This document shows positions 25,958-33,322 of a stretch of DNA of 41,376 bases, piece after piece. Under the pieces are notes generated by a model that worked only from the letters and a program-made list of their open reading frames with translations, was not told where the DNA came from and ran no database searches. Every line of letters begins with the position of its first letter. Within the stretch, counting starts at the first letter, position 1. Both the position numbers and the translations under genes were made by a program. Source of the DNA: Ruminococcus sp. (GTDB lineage Bacteria > Bacillota > Clostridia > Oscillospirales > Ruminococcaceae). The DNA is taken from assembly GCA_015066935.1 (NCBI GenBank), contig SVNK01000013.1:1-41376 (forward strand), written 5' to 3'.

Positions 25958-27289
25958 TCATCCCATGTGCATCCCCAATGCTTCCTTGCGTCGGATCTCC
26001 TCCGCCAGCACCTTGCTGTCTCTGTGCCGTTCAATGTCCTCATCCTCCGTCGGCTCATCCATTAGCGCAGCCACATCTGCAATGCCAGCGATAACAAGAG
26101 CAGCACCGTCTGCGAAATCACAATCGCTCTGAGCATTTTCAATTGTGTTTTGTGCTTCCATTCTTCTAATTCTTTCCGTTGTGAGGAGAATTCCTCGTTC
26201 AGCTTCCCAGCCTGTAATGACAGCTTCTCCGACTGGCTGATAAGGCTCGTCAAAGAATTGCTTGTCTGTTCCGCCGTGGATTTCTGAATCCTCCTGCACT
26301 CGTTTTCCACCTGATCGAACAGCGTTTTCTGATTCTGCAGGTGCATTTCGATTCCACTTCTGGTCATCAGCTCGCCCTGTAACTTCAACAGTTCCTCCTG
26401 TACCTCGCAGGATCTTTTCAGCAGACTGATCACCGCCGTCCAGTTTCGGTTGTCCACCGCCACCATGGGCATGGTTTCCTCTGCCGCTTTCAGGTCGGAT
26501 TTGTTCCGTTCCATCAAGGCGTTCACGTCTAATCTTGAACTCATGTTCCATCATCTCCTTTGCAAATTTCTCGCCGTGCAATTTAGCACAGCGGCATCTT
26601 CTTCCGTTCGGACAAGTGTAAGTGATATATTTTCGTGAGTCCTTCCATCTCACGCCGTAGCCCAACTGCTTCATCATGAACACAAACTGCTTACGGCTTT
26701 TCGCTTGCTTCATGACTTCGGTAACAGCATTCATCAGCTGAAACTTCCAGCTTTCTCCACGCACCGCCGAGCGGTACTCTCTGTCGGAGAGCACATCTTT
26801 TTTCTTCTGCAGTTGTTTGTCGAGCACAGCCACACCGTACCTCATACAGATTTCATCGGACAAATCCATCAACTCCTGCACGGTGTTTCCATTGGAGTGA
26901 TACTTCCTGCCATCCTCAAAGCTTACGGAGTTGAACACGATGTGCGAGTGAATATGCTCTCGGTCAATGTGCGTTGCCACCACACATTCGTATTTTCCGA
27001 ATGCTTTCTCCGCAAGCTCCACCGCAATCCGATGTGCAAGTTCGGGCGGAGTACCATCACCTTTCGGGAAGCTTTGCACCAGATGATAGTACATCCGACC
27101 GCTGTTCTTGTGATACGCATTTTTCGTCGCAATCATTTCTTCGTAGGCAGTCGGTGCGGAACAGTTCAGAGCCGTTACATACTGCTTGTCCTCGGACTGT
27201 GTTTTCTCTGTCCTTGTAACGTAGGCAAGCACATTTTTCATGCCACCTGCGGTCTGCGTTTTGCTGTTGATGAAATGGATAATTGGCAT
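25958..27289 (-). CDS. Relaxase (MOB-P type mobilization nuclease)
   Basis: A 443-residue protein that nicks oriT and pilots the strand into the recipient. The three-His metal motif is clear (HIDREHIHSHIVFNSVSF), with catalytic Tyr most likely in the N-terminal VLAYVTRT. Residues 1-250 are the conserved nuclease; the rest is low in complexity and Gly/Glu-rich in this frame. ATG 27289 has TTGGAGGG eight bases upstream and starts 17 bp after the mobC stop codon. A second gene is nested in a different frame within its 3' half (26062-26544). Adjacent MobC supports the assignment. Confidence 0.93.
   Translation of the reverse strand: MPIIHFINSKTQTAGGMKNVLAYVTRTEKTQSEDKQYVTALNCSAPTAYEEMIATKNAYHKNSGRMYYHLVQSFPKGDGTPPELAHRIAVELAEKAFGKYECVVATHIDREHIHSHIVFNSVSFEDGRKYHSNGNTVQELMDLSDEICMRYGVAVLDKQLQKKKDVLSDREYRSAVRGESWKFQLMNAVTEVMKQAKSRKQFVFMMKQLGYGVRWKDSRKYITYTCPNGRRCRCAKLHGEKFAKEMMEHEFKIRRERLDGTEQIRPESGRGNHAHGGGGQPKLDGGDQSAEKILRGTGGTVEVTGRADDQKWNRNAPAESENAVRSGGKRVQEDSEIHGGTDKQFFDEPYQPVGEAVITGWEAERGILLTTERIRRMEAQNTIENAQSDCDFADGAALVIAGIADVAALMDEPTEDEDIERHRDSKVLAEEIRRKEALGMHMG
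26062..26544 (-). CDS. MobB-like coiled-coil membrane protein nested within the relaxase gene
   Basis: A 160-residue protein read in another frame entirely inside the relaxase gene. It has its own AAAGGAG ten bases before ATG 26544. Residues about 50-130 form a long amphipathic coiled coil (ELLKLQGELMTRSGIEMHLQ, LSLQAGKLNEEFSSQRKELE) and the C-terminus is one transmembrane helix (IVISQTVLLLLSLALQM). This is the same organisation as RSF1010, where membrane protein MobB is encoded inside mobA. The relaxase frame in the same stretch is low complexity, suggesting this frame is the more constrained one. Function by analogy: relaxosome anchoring to the transfer channel. Confidence 0.75.
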   Translation of the reverse strand: MSSRLDVNALMERNKSDLKAAEETMPMVAVDNRNWTAVISLLKRSCEVQEELLKLQGELMTRSGIEMHLQNQKTLFDQVENECRRIQKSTAEQTSNSLTSLISQSEKLSLQAGKLNEEFSSQRKELEEWKHKTQLKMLRAIVISQTVLLLLSLALQMWLR

Positions 27290-27305
27290 CAGTGCATCCC
27301 TCCAA

Positions 27306-27617
27306 TCAGCGCACCGCCTTTGCAATTTCACACAAGACGGCAATTGCTTTCTCATGCTGTGCAATCAGCTCATCCAACCGTACCGATTTCAGCCGTCCCA
27401 TATTACCGAGCAACGCAATCTGATTGAGGTTTCGCCCGATGGACTTCTGCTCTTTCAGTACATCTGCAAGTCCGTCGGCAGTGACGATTTTCTTGCCAAG
27501 TGCCGATCGCAGTACAAAGTCGCTCAGCGTCAATCCGTACTGACGAGCTTTGCTGTAGATCCGCTGTCGCTCGTCCTCAGTGCAGCGGATTGTGATTGTG
27601 GCGTTTCGTTTTCTCAT
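27306..27617 (-). CDS. mobC: MobC-like relaxosome accessory protein
   Basis: A 103-residue protein with an N-terminal ribbon-helix-helix (RNATITIRCTEDERQRIYSKA, GLTLSDFVLRSALG) and the C-terminal NLNQIALLGNM/LDELIAQHEKAI helix pair of the bacterial mobilization protein family. It binds oriT and helps the relaxase open DNA. AAGGAGTGTGATGCC precedes ATG 27617. It is first in the mob operon, with the likely oriT just upstream. Confidence 0.9.
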   Translation of the reverse strand: MRKRNATITIRCTEDERQRIYSKARQYGLTLSDFVLRSALGKKIVTADGLADVLKEQKSIGRNLNQIALLGNMGRLKSVRLDELIAQHEKAIAVLCEIAKAVR

Positions 27618-27649
27618 GGCATCACACTCCTTTACTTTCGATTTATAGT

Positions 27650-27830
27650 TGCTTTCAACGTGCCGACACGATGACTATGTGTCCACAGGAACTATACGGA
27701 GGCACAATTGGGAGCGGCGACTCGCCGTAAGGGGTTCGGGTTCTCCCGACCAGTTGCGTTCGGTGGGCCGCTATGCGGACTGCCGAATGCGATGCTGGCT
27801 CTCAAAAGAGAACCCTCCCGAAGTCCCACA
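27650..27830. other. Candidate oriT region
   Basis: Non-coding 343 bp lie between mobC and the RepA-like gene, the usual oriT location for MobC/MOB-P systems. It is more GC-rich than the surroundings and has a GGCGA-CT-CGCC palindrome (27716-27725 area) and a GGGTTCTCCCGACC stretch nearby. The nick site cannot be located from sequence alone. Confidence 0.4.
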
Positions 27831-27960
27831 TTCTTCTGTATCATCCAAGCATTTTCATTGCGGGCATTATCCACCCACAAACACACGACGTTCGCCAGTG
27901 TGCCGTTCTGTGTCGATTTCCGATAACTTATCCCACAGTAATTCCGATGGCACAAATCGC

Positions 27961-29124
27961 TCACAAAACGCTGACAGGGAGTGCAGTGGTTTCAATAAAG
28001 TTACCGTCACCCGAAGCCGTTCTACCGTCACCCATTTGCGAGTTACCGGCACCCGTTTCACTGCTGTCACCGCACTGAAACAACGCAGAATCGACATTCT
28101 CAGAATTTCGGGTGCCGGTAGAATCCAAGACCTCCACCCACAGAATTCTACCGTCACTACTGTCACCCGAAGCGATATACTCAAGCTCAAGTATGCGGCA
28201 ACCATGACTTCTGCGGAAGTTAAACAGCACACCATAGCGTTGCAGTTCTTCTGTATGCTGAATCAGATCACGACTTAATCGGTTCGGAAAATATTTCCGA
28301 TTGAATTTCTGATACAGTAAGTCACACAGATTCGATGCAGAACCAATGAATGACTGTTGCTCCACCATGAAGTCATGAATGGCAAAAGAGAAAATGTCAG
28401 GAGGTGTTGGTGCGATTTCATCGCATGGAGTCCACCTATGATCATGGAACAGAACCCTGTACTCCTGATTTTCAATGTCACGCCCGACACAGTACAGCTT
28501 TGCTTCACGACTTCCTCGCTTCGATTCAAGAAGCACCATGCTGCCGTCAACACAACCGCTGATGCCTGTTGAACCAGAAATCATATTGAACGGATCAGAG
28601 TCATAGCACTTGCGAGTGTGATGCACAAGCAGAATCGTAATTGCAAGCTTGTCAGCAAGTGCTTTGAGGATTGACAGCTCTTTGTAATCCGCACCGTAAC
28701 CACAATCCTTTTCGTTACGCACCATCTGCAATGTGTCTATGACAATCAGCTTTGTGTCGGGATGATGGGATTTGAATGTTTCAATCTGCGTTTCCAAGCC
28801 ATTACCAAGCGATTCTGACATAATTGCAAAGTACAGATTCTCCGTTGGTTCATCTGTGAGTTCATACAGACGATTCTGTATTCTGTTGTAGCTGTCCTCA
28901 AGGCAAAGATAGAGTGCAGTGCCGATGTGCGTCTGATGCTTCAGCACATCTTCGCCCTTTGCAACTGAAAGACAGATGTCAAGCGCAAGCCACGATTTAC
29001 CAACCTTCGGTGCACCTGCGAGAATATACAAGCCCTGTGTGAGCAAACCGTCAACACAGTATGCAAGCGGTTTGTACGCAGTGCTCATGATTTCTTCGCA
29101 GGATTTTGTTTCAAGTTTTTTCAT
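27961..29124 (-). CDS. RepA-like RecA-fold ATPase (AAA_25 family)
   Basis: A 387-residue ATPase. Walker A is GAPKVGKS (residues 37-44), Walker B KLIVIDTLQM, and the sensor-like LLVHHTRK with the STGISGCVDG segment follow, as in hexameric RepA helicases and related KaiC/DnaB-fold proteins on plasmids and ICEs. The last 80 residues are Ser, Gly, Asp and Thr-rich, with repeated ACCGTCACCC-type DNA. ATG 29124 is chosen because AAAGGACG lies upstream. It may load or drive replication of the circular intermediate; its neighbour on the other side is the repeat array, a possible origin. Confidence 0.85.
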   Translation of the reverse strand: MKKLETKSCEEIMSTAYKPLAYCVDGLLTQGLYILAGAPKVGKSWLALDICLSVAKGEDVLKHQTHIGTALYLCLEDSYNRIQNRLYELTDEPTENLYFAIMSESLGNGLETQIETFKSHHPDTKLIVIDTLQMVRNEKDCGYGADYKELSILKALADKLAITILLVHHTRKCYDSDPFNMISGSTGISGCVDGSMVLLESKRGSREAKLYCVGRDIENQEYRVLFHDHRWTPCDEIAPTPPDIFSFAIHDFMVEQQSFIGSASNLCDLLYQKFNRKYFPNRLSRDLIQHTEELQRYGVLFNFRRSHGCRILELEYIASGDSSDGRILWVEVLDSTGTRNSENVDSALFQCGDSSETGAGNSQMGDGRTASGDGNFIETTALPVSVL

Positions 29125-29244
29125 GTTATCACGTCCTTTCTTTCTCTTGAACCCTCTCGCACGATCATCTTCCCGAACTTTGAACATCAATCGCATCACA
29201 GCACAGATTTCACCTCCGCTTGCTGCTGTTCTGATTCGGGCGAT

Positions 29245-29485
29245 TCACCAAGCGTCCGACAGCGTATCGGACTCATAAAGCGTCTGATGCAGAACACTTC
29301 TCACACGTTCCCATTGCCTGCGACGGTTTTATCACGCTCGGACTGTGGCTAAACGTAAGTATCCATTTCTGACTTTCATTGCCAACTGCATTTGCTAAGT
29401 GCAGGTCTGAGAGCATCTTGTTCGCTCGCTCTTTCGAGGTCTTGGCGGATTTCTCAAGCGGCTGGTACGGCTCACCACCCCACCA
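29245..29485 (-). pseudogene. Possible decayed gene upstream of the RepA-like ATPase
   Basis: On the minus strand one open frame (29276-29485) reads protein-like GGEPYQPLEKSAKTSKERAN and SDLHLANAVGNESQKWILTF; after a frame change near 29330 the sequence becomes RRQWERVRSVLHQTLYESDT and stops at 29245. No start codon with a ribosome site is present. The composition looks like a broken coding region, possibly the missing partner of the RepA-like gene. Evidence is only compositional. Confidence 0.3.
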
Positions 29486-29540
29486 TCAGAAATAACGTAC
29501 TTGGTGTATCGGTATTCAGTTTTCAAGATGCTGTTGTGTT

Positions 29541-30470
29541 CCTCTAATAATAAGGAACTGAGAGAATCACTTTCACCACCCCGTTTGAAAAATTCATCTG
29601 CTACTGTAAGAGCAGCAGAGCAACACTTTGAGGGGGATATTTCAAAAAGTTTTCTACTTATAGGGAACTGGGAGAATCATTTTGTAGACCCTATCATAAA
29701 TTACCCCTCATCTATTAGCCGAGGAAAACGGGCATTTTACCAATGAATGAGAAAAGTTTGTATGATTGCACAAATTTTAACACTTCTTTTGTATAGTTTT
29801 TCGAGCGTTGTTGGAGTTCTCCTATTCTATAGGGAATGGGAACACTATTTTCACCACCCTGTAGCCAGGAAAAGTAGTCGTTTTATGCATAGAAGAATTA
29901 TTTTTGTATATTTACACAATCGAATCACCTTTACCTCATGCAGTATTCTGTATAAACACTCTCTACTTATAGGGGACTGGTAGAGGCGATTTGAGAGGGG
30001 TGTTTCAAAAATTTCTTTAAAAGTTTGTATGGATGCACAATTTACTGCTTTCAGGCTGTACAGGTTGATGAATTATGTGGCTTAGTGAATTATCTCTCTA
30101 ATCTTCTATAGGCAGAAAAATTACGAGTTAACAAAAGAAAGTTTTCCAAAACAGAGAATTTTGTAGCACTGCCTAATTTTAGAAACTATTCTTTGTGAAT
30201 AATACCCTCTACTTTTACTGGTAACTTTTTTGAAAACTACAAGTAAAAAAATGAAAGTTTGTATGATTGCACAAGTTTTACGCATGTTTCTTATGCGAGT
30301 TGCCAGCAACTTACTCCTCTACTATAAGGGCGTGGGAATCCACTTTTGAGACCCTTTTTTCAGTGAATTTGGATGATTGCACAAGCTGAGAGTGTACTTT
30401 TTGTACAGTTTGTCAGTGGCAAACATCTCCTACCTGTAAAACAATTCAAAAGTGGTAAAATGACTGTTTT
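29541..30470 (+). repeat. Array of eight degenerate ~110-170 bp units with two alternating motifs
   Basis: Motif A (consensus CCTCTACTTATAGGGAACTG) starts at 29541, 29652, 29821, 29961, 30095, 30206, 30316 and 30427, giving spacings 111, 169, 140, 134, 111, 110 and 111. Motif B (AGTTTGTATGATTGCACAA) is at 29753, 30020, 30254 and about 30365, with weaker copies at 29901 and 30138; it lies 60-75 bp before the following A. Several A copies can form a stem between CTCTAC and GTAGAG around the conserved loop. The DNA is A/T-rich and divergent, with no gene, and separates the minus-strand mob/RepA genes from the plus-strand cargo. I know no family for it. Confidence 0.75.
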
Positions 30471-30487
30471 TGTAAAAAGAGAAATAA

Positions 30488-30526
30488 GAGTAATGCGGCA
30501 AACTTCAAAAGCCTGCCGCGTTACTC
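30488..30526. terminator. Stem-loop closing the repeat array
   Basis: GAGTAATGCGGCA pairs with TGCCGCGTTACTC (one G-T wobble) around a 13-nt loop. There is no T run after it on the plus strand, so it may be a structural or bidirectional stop element rather than a standard terminator. Confidence 0.55.
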
Positions 30527-30581
30527 ATTATAAATCAAGATTAAATTTCCCCTATAATTCGCATTATTCACACAAATTTAC

Positions 30582-30610
30582 TTGTTCTATCACTGAAAAG
30601 GGCGTATAAT
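30582..30610 (+). promoter_or_regulatory. Sigma-A promoter upstream of the cargo regulator
   Basis: TTGTTC (30582-30587) and TATAAT (30605-30610), 17 bp apart. It may give basal transcription of the response regulator and kinase. Confidence 0.7.
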
Positions 30611-30648
30611 GGTTATATAATAAAGATGTTAAGCTCTTTTTGATAAAA

Positions 30649-30667
30649 TCTTGATATTTGTATGTTA
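30649..30667 (+). promoter_or_regulatory. Putative response-regulator operator, copy 1
   Basis: TCTTGATATTTGTATGTTA occurs 31 bp before the regulator start and again, with one change, at 32567-32585 before the ABC genes. In both places it directly overlaps a -10-like hexamer (TATCAT here, TACAAT there) without a good -35, as expected of an activator-dependent promoter. Confidence 0.65.
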
Positions 30668-30697
30668 TCATTATCGGGGGAACGGAGGTGCTAAGCG

Positions 30698-31369
30698 TTG
30701 CCGAGAATTTTAATTGTTGATGATGAAAAAGATGTTGTTGAGCTTCTTTGTAATTACTTTGATTTATGCGGTTATGATGTGCTATCCGCTTATGATGGGA
30801 AGAGAGCACTTGAAAAAATAAGTCAGAAACCCGATATAATACTTCTCGACGTTAATATGCCGAAACTAAACGGACTTGAAGTGTGTAAAAAGATTCGGGA
30901 GTTTGTTTCTTGTCCAATTTTATTTTTAACAGCTAATGTTGATGACGTTGACAAAATAAACGGCTTTTCTGCGGGCGGGGACGATTATATTACAAAGCCC
31001 TTTTCGCTTGATGAATTGGGTGCCCGTGTTTCTGCTCACTTGCGCCGTGATATGAGGTTGCAGAAAAAATCCGATTTGAAATTCAATGACGATTTGGTTA
31101 TAGACTATTCCTCAAAGGCTGTCTATTTCAAGGAGCAACCGATTTCTTTTTCCAAAACGGAATTTGACATTATAGAGCTGCTTTCCACAAATGCGGGTAT
31201 TGTTTTTGATAAAGAGCGTATATATGAACGCTTATGGGGATTTGACAGCGACGGCTACTCTATGACGGTGGTTGAACATATCCGAAAAATTCGGGCTAAA
31301 TTTACAGAAGCAGGCTGTAAATCATACATTGCAACAGTATGGGGGTGTGGGTATAAATGGGAAAACTGA
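30698..31369 (+). CDS. OmpR-family response regulator of the cargo module
   Basis: A 223-residue regulator starting at TTG 30698 behind CGGAGGTG. Receiver residues D8, D9, Asp51 (IILLDVNMPKLNG), LTAN and TKPF are intact; the winged-helix domain has SMTVVEHIRKIRAKF and the GCGYKWEN wing. It overlaps the kinase gene by 13 bp. The neighbourhood, RR-kinase-ABC-FtsX permease, is that of peptide-antibiotic sensing modules such as BceRS-AB and of lantibiotic immunity systems. It probably activates the ABC genes through the 19-bp repeated site. Confidence 0.92.
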   Translation: MPRILIVDDEKDVVELLCNYFDLCGYDVLSAYDGKRALEKISQKPDIILLDVNMPKLNGLEVCKKIREFVSCPILFLTANVDDVDKINGFSAGGDDYITKPFSLDELGARVSAHLRRDMRLQKKSDLKFNDDLVIDYSSKAVYFKEQPISFSKTEFDIIELLSTNAGIVFDKERIYERLWGFDSDGYSMTVVEHIRKIRAKFTEAGCKSYIATVWGCGYKWEN

Positions 31370-32547
31370 AAAAATTCATTTCAAGAATACCGCTAATGCC
31401 CGCACTGATTATCGTTATGTCATTTTTTATCATATTAGCGGTAATTCTTTCAAAAACAGCGACGAGTTATGCAAATGAACAAATACAACTCATTGGGGCA
31501 AAATATACTGTGTTTGAAGATAAAACAGAGGTTGACGATGAATCAGAACATGGTGTTGTACGTACTCTTTATATAGATGTTCTTCCGTTTTCCGAGGAAG
31601 ATAAACAAGCATATGATTTCTACACAGTGATCTATGAGTATTCCTCTTTTTTCTGGTGTATTGTCAGTATTACGATCGGTGCCGTTATCTTTTATTTTGG
31701 CAAATTGAAAAAGCCGATAAAACTTCTAATTAATGCTTCCGAAAACATTTCGGATGATAATCTCGACTTCGTTATAGATTACAGCGGCAAAGACGAGCTT
31801 GGACAGCTTTGTTCTTCTTTTGAAAAAATGCGGCTGTCGCTTCAGGACAATAACCGAACGATGTGGAGAATGATTGAGGAAAGGAGAAAACTCAATAAGG
31901 CTTTTTCTCACGAGCTTCGGACACCGCTTACTGTTATGAGGGGCAATGTCGAGCTTCTTGAAAAGGTCTATATGAGGTCAGACGTTTCGGAGGAAAAAAA
32001 GGCGGCAATATTGAGTACCGTATCAAAGAACATAGAACGTATAGAAAGCTATGTTTACAGTATGGGGACAATGAGCAAATTGGAAGATCAACCGATACAA
32101 ATGAAGTGTACCTGTGTAAACGATCTTTCAAATCAATTAGAAAAATCATTAGAAATGCTCTGTCAAGAAAACGATCTTGAATCTCACTTTGAAATTGCGG
32201 CAGAATCCGAGAATGTAAATGTTGATGCAAATATTATTATGCAGGTATTTGAGAATATCGTTTCAAATGCCGTTCGCTATGCCGAAAAATCAATAACGGT
32301 ATCTTGCTGTGTGTCAGATGATCATCTGACTATATCCGTATCAGACGACGGGACGGGCTTTTCGGAAGAAGAACTGAAAATAGCGTCCGCTCCCTACTAT
32401 ACGGGAAATCAAAATGATAGCGAGCTTCATTTTGGGCTTGGTCTGTATCTGTGTAAAATGCTGTGTGAAAAGCACAAGGGCGCATTGAGGCTGACAAACA
32501 ACGACAGTGCGGGTGCGTGTGTTGTCGCTTCATTTTCTTGCAAATAA
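31357..32547 (+). CDS. Sensor histidine kinase of the cargo module
   Basis: A 396-residue kinase with transmembrane helices at about 13-32 and 88-112, so the external sensor is only about 55 residues. A HAMP-like linker (KPIKLLINASENISDDNLDF) precedes HisKA with His185 (AFSHELRTPLTVMRGN). The ATPase boxes are NIVSNAVRYA, DDGTGFSEEEL and GLGLYLCKM; G1 has DDGTGF in place of DNGTGI. It is closer in layout to VanS-like kinases than to the loop-less BceS type. Ligand unknown; an antimicrobial peptide is the likely guess from the transporter. Confidence 0.92.
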   Translation: MGKLKKFISRIPLMPALIIVMSFFIILAVILSKTATSYANEQIQLIGAKYTVFEDKTEVDDESEHGVVRTLYIDVLPFSEEDKQAYDFYTVIYEYSSFFWCIVSITIGAVIFYFGKLKKPIKLLINASENISDDNLDFVIDYSGKDELGQLCSSFEKMRLSLQDNNRTMWRMIEERRKLNKAFSHELRTPLTVMRGNVELLEKVYMRSDVSEEKKAAILSTVSKNIERIESYVYSMGTMSKLEDQPIQMKCTCVNDLSNQLEKSLEMLCQENDLESHFEIAAESENVNVDANIIMQVFENIVSNAVRYAEKSITVSCCVSDDHLTISVSDDGTGFSEEELKIASAPYYTGNQNDSELHFGLGLYLCKMLCEKHKGALRLTNNDSAGACVVASFSCK

Positions 32548-32566
32548 TTTTTCAGTTATGATATTT

Positions 32567-32585
32567 TCTTGATATTTGAATGTTA
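32567..32585 (+). promoter_or_regulatory. Putative response-regulator operator, copy 2
   Basis: TCTTGATATTTGAATGTTA matches copy 1 at 18 of 19 positions and lies 57 bp before the ABC ATPase start, overlapping TACAAT (32584-32589). Confidence 0.65.
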
Positions 32586-32586
32586 C

Positions 32587-32622
32587 AATAACCTTGCTAC
32601 CGAAAGTGGCAAGGTTATTTTT
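32587..32622 (+). terminator. Terminator/attenuator between kinase and ABC genes
   Basis: AATAACCTTGC pairs with GCAAGGTTATT, then TTTTTA. It stops read-through from the regulator-kinase unit. It starts so close to the inferred -10 that transcripts begun there would lack most of the 5' arm, which would let the inducible promoter escape it. Confidence 0.8.
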
Positions 32623-32641
32623 ATATCAAGGAGTGATGATT

Positions 32642-33322
32642 ATGGGTAAAACACTAACCGTAAAAGGTATATCCAAAAACTACAAAATCGGAAACGCACA
32701 AGTTCACGCTCTTAAAAGCACGACTTTAGAAATCAATAAGGGCGAAATCGTTGTTGTTATCGGAAAAAGCGGATCGGGTAAAAGTACATTTCTGAATATT
32801 CTCGGTGGTCTTATTGTTCCGGATTCGGGCGAGGTGCTGTTAGACGGCAAAAATCTTTATGCGCTGAGCGAAAAGGAACGGGCAAAAATCCGCAATCAAA
32901 AATGCGGCTTCATATATCAAAGTTTCAATCTCATAAATGAACTGTCGGTTATCAATAATATCAGACTGCCTTTTGATATTGCAGGCAAACCATACAACAC
33001 CAAAAGAGAAAAGGAACTGCTTGACATTTTGGATTTGGGTAAAAGACGCAATTTTTACCCGACACAGTTATCCGGCGGCGAAAGACAGCGTACCGCAGTA
33101 GCAAGAGCTTTACTAATGCAGCCGTCAATCATTCTCGCAGACGAGCCAACGGGAAATCTTGATCTTGAATCGGGTAATAAGCTAATGGCATTTGTGAAGC
33201 GTACCAATATAGAACAAGGGCAAACCTATGTTATTGTAACCCACGATCTTGAATGGCTGAAAATTGCTCATACAGTTTACCGAATGAGTGACGGAAGGTT
33301 AGAGCGTGAGGTGCAGAAATGA
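32642..33322 (+). CDS. ABC transporter ATP-binding protein (LolD/MacB/BceA family)
   Basis: A 226-residue ATPase with Walker A GKSGSGKST, Q-loop NQKCGFIYQSFNLI, signature LSGGERQR, Walker B ILADEPTGNLD and His in VTHDLEW. ATG 32642 is used because AAGGAGTGATG lies before it; the ORF's earlier ATG falls in the terminator hairpin. It overlaps the permease start by 4 bp (ATGA). Together they form an exporter or target-protection transporter powered by ATP. Confidence 0.95.
   Translation: MGKTLTVKGISKNYKIGNAQVHALKSTTLEINKGEIVVVIGKSGSGKSTFLNILGGLIVPDSGEVLLDGKNLYALSEKERAKIRNQKCGFIYQSFNLINELSVINNIRLPFDIAGKPYNTKREKELLDILDLGKRRNFYPTQLSGGERQRTAVARALLMQPSIILADEPTGNLDLESGNKLMAFVKRTNIEQGQTYVIVTHDLEWLKIAHTVYRMSDGRLEREVQK

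Noticed and set aside
27692..27964. 90-residue minus-strand ORF between mobC and the RepA-like gene
   Set aside because: GTG start without ribosome site, no recognisable domain, and located in the likely oriT.
29747..29983. 78-residue ORF within the repeat array
   Set aside because: No ribosome site; its content spans two repeat units and matches other units by DNA similarity. Kept as a finding about the repeats, not as a gene.
29541..30470. CRISPR array
   Set aside because: Repeats are too divergent, spacing is 110-169 bp instead of about 65, and no cas gene is in the window. A passing likeness of GGGGTTTGAAA-type pieces to Cas13d repeats does not hold along the units.
30373..30609. 78-residue ORF at the end of the repeat array
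   Set aside because: It starts inside motif B, has no Shine-Dalgarno and runs through the 30488-30526 stem-loop and the promoter.
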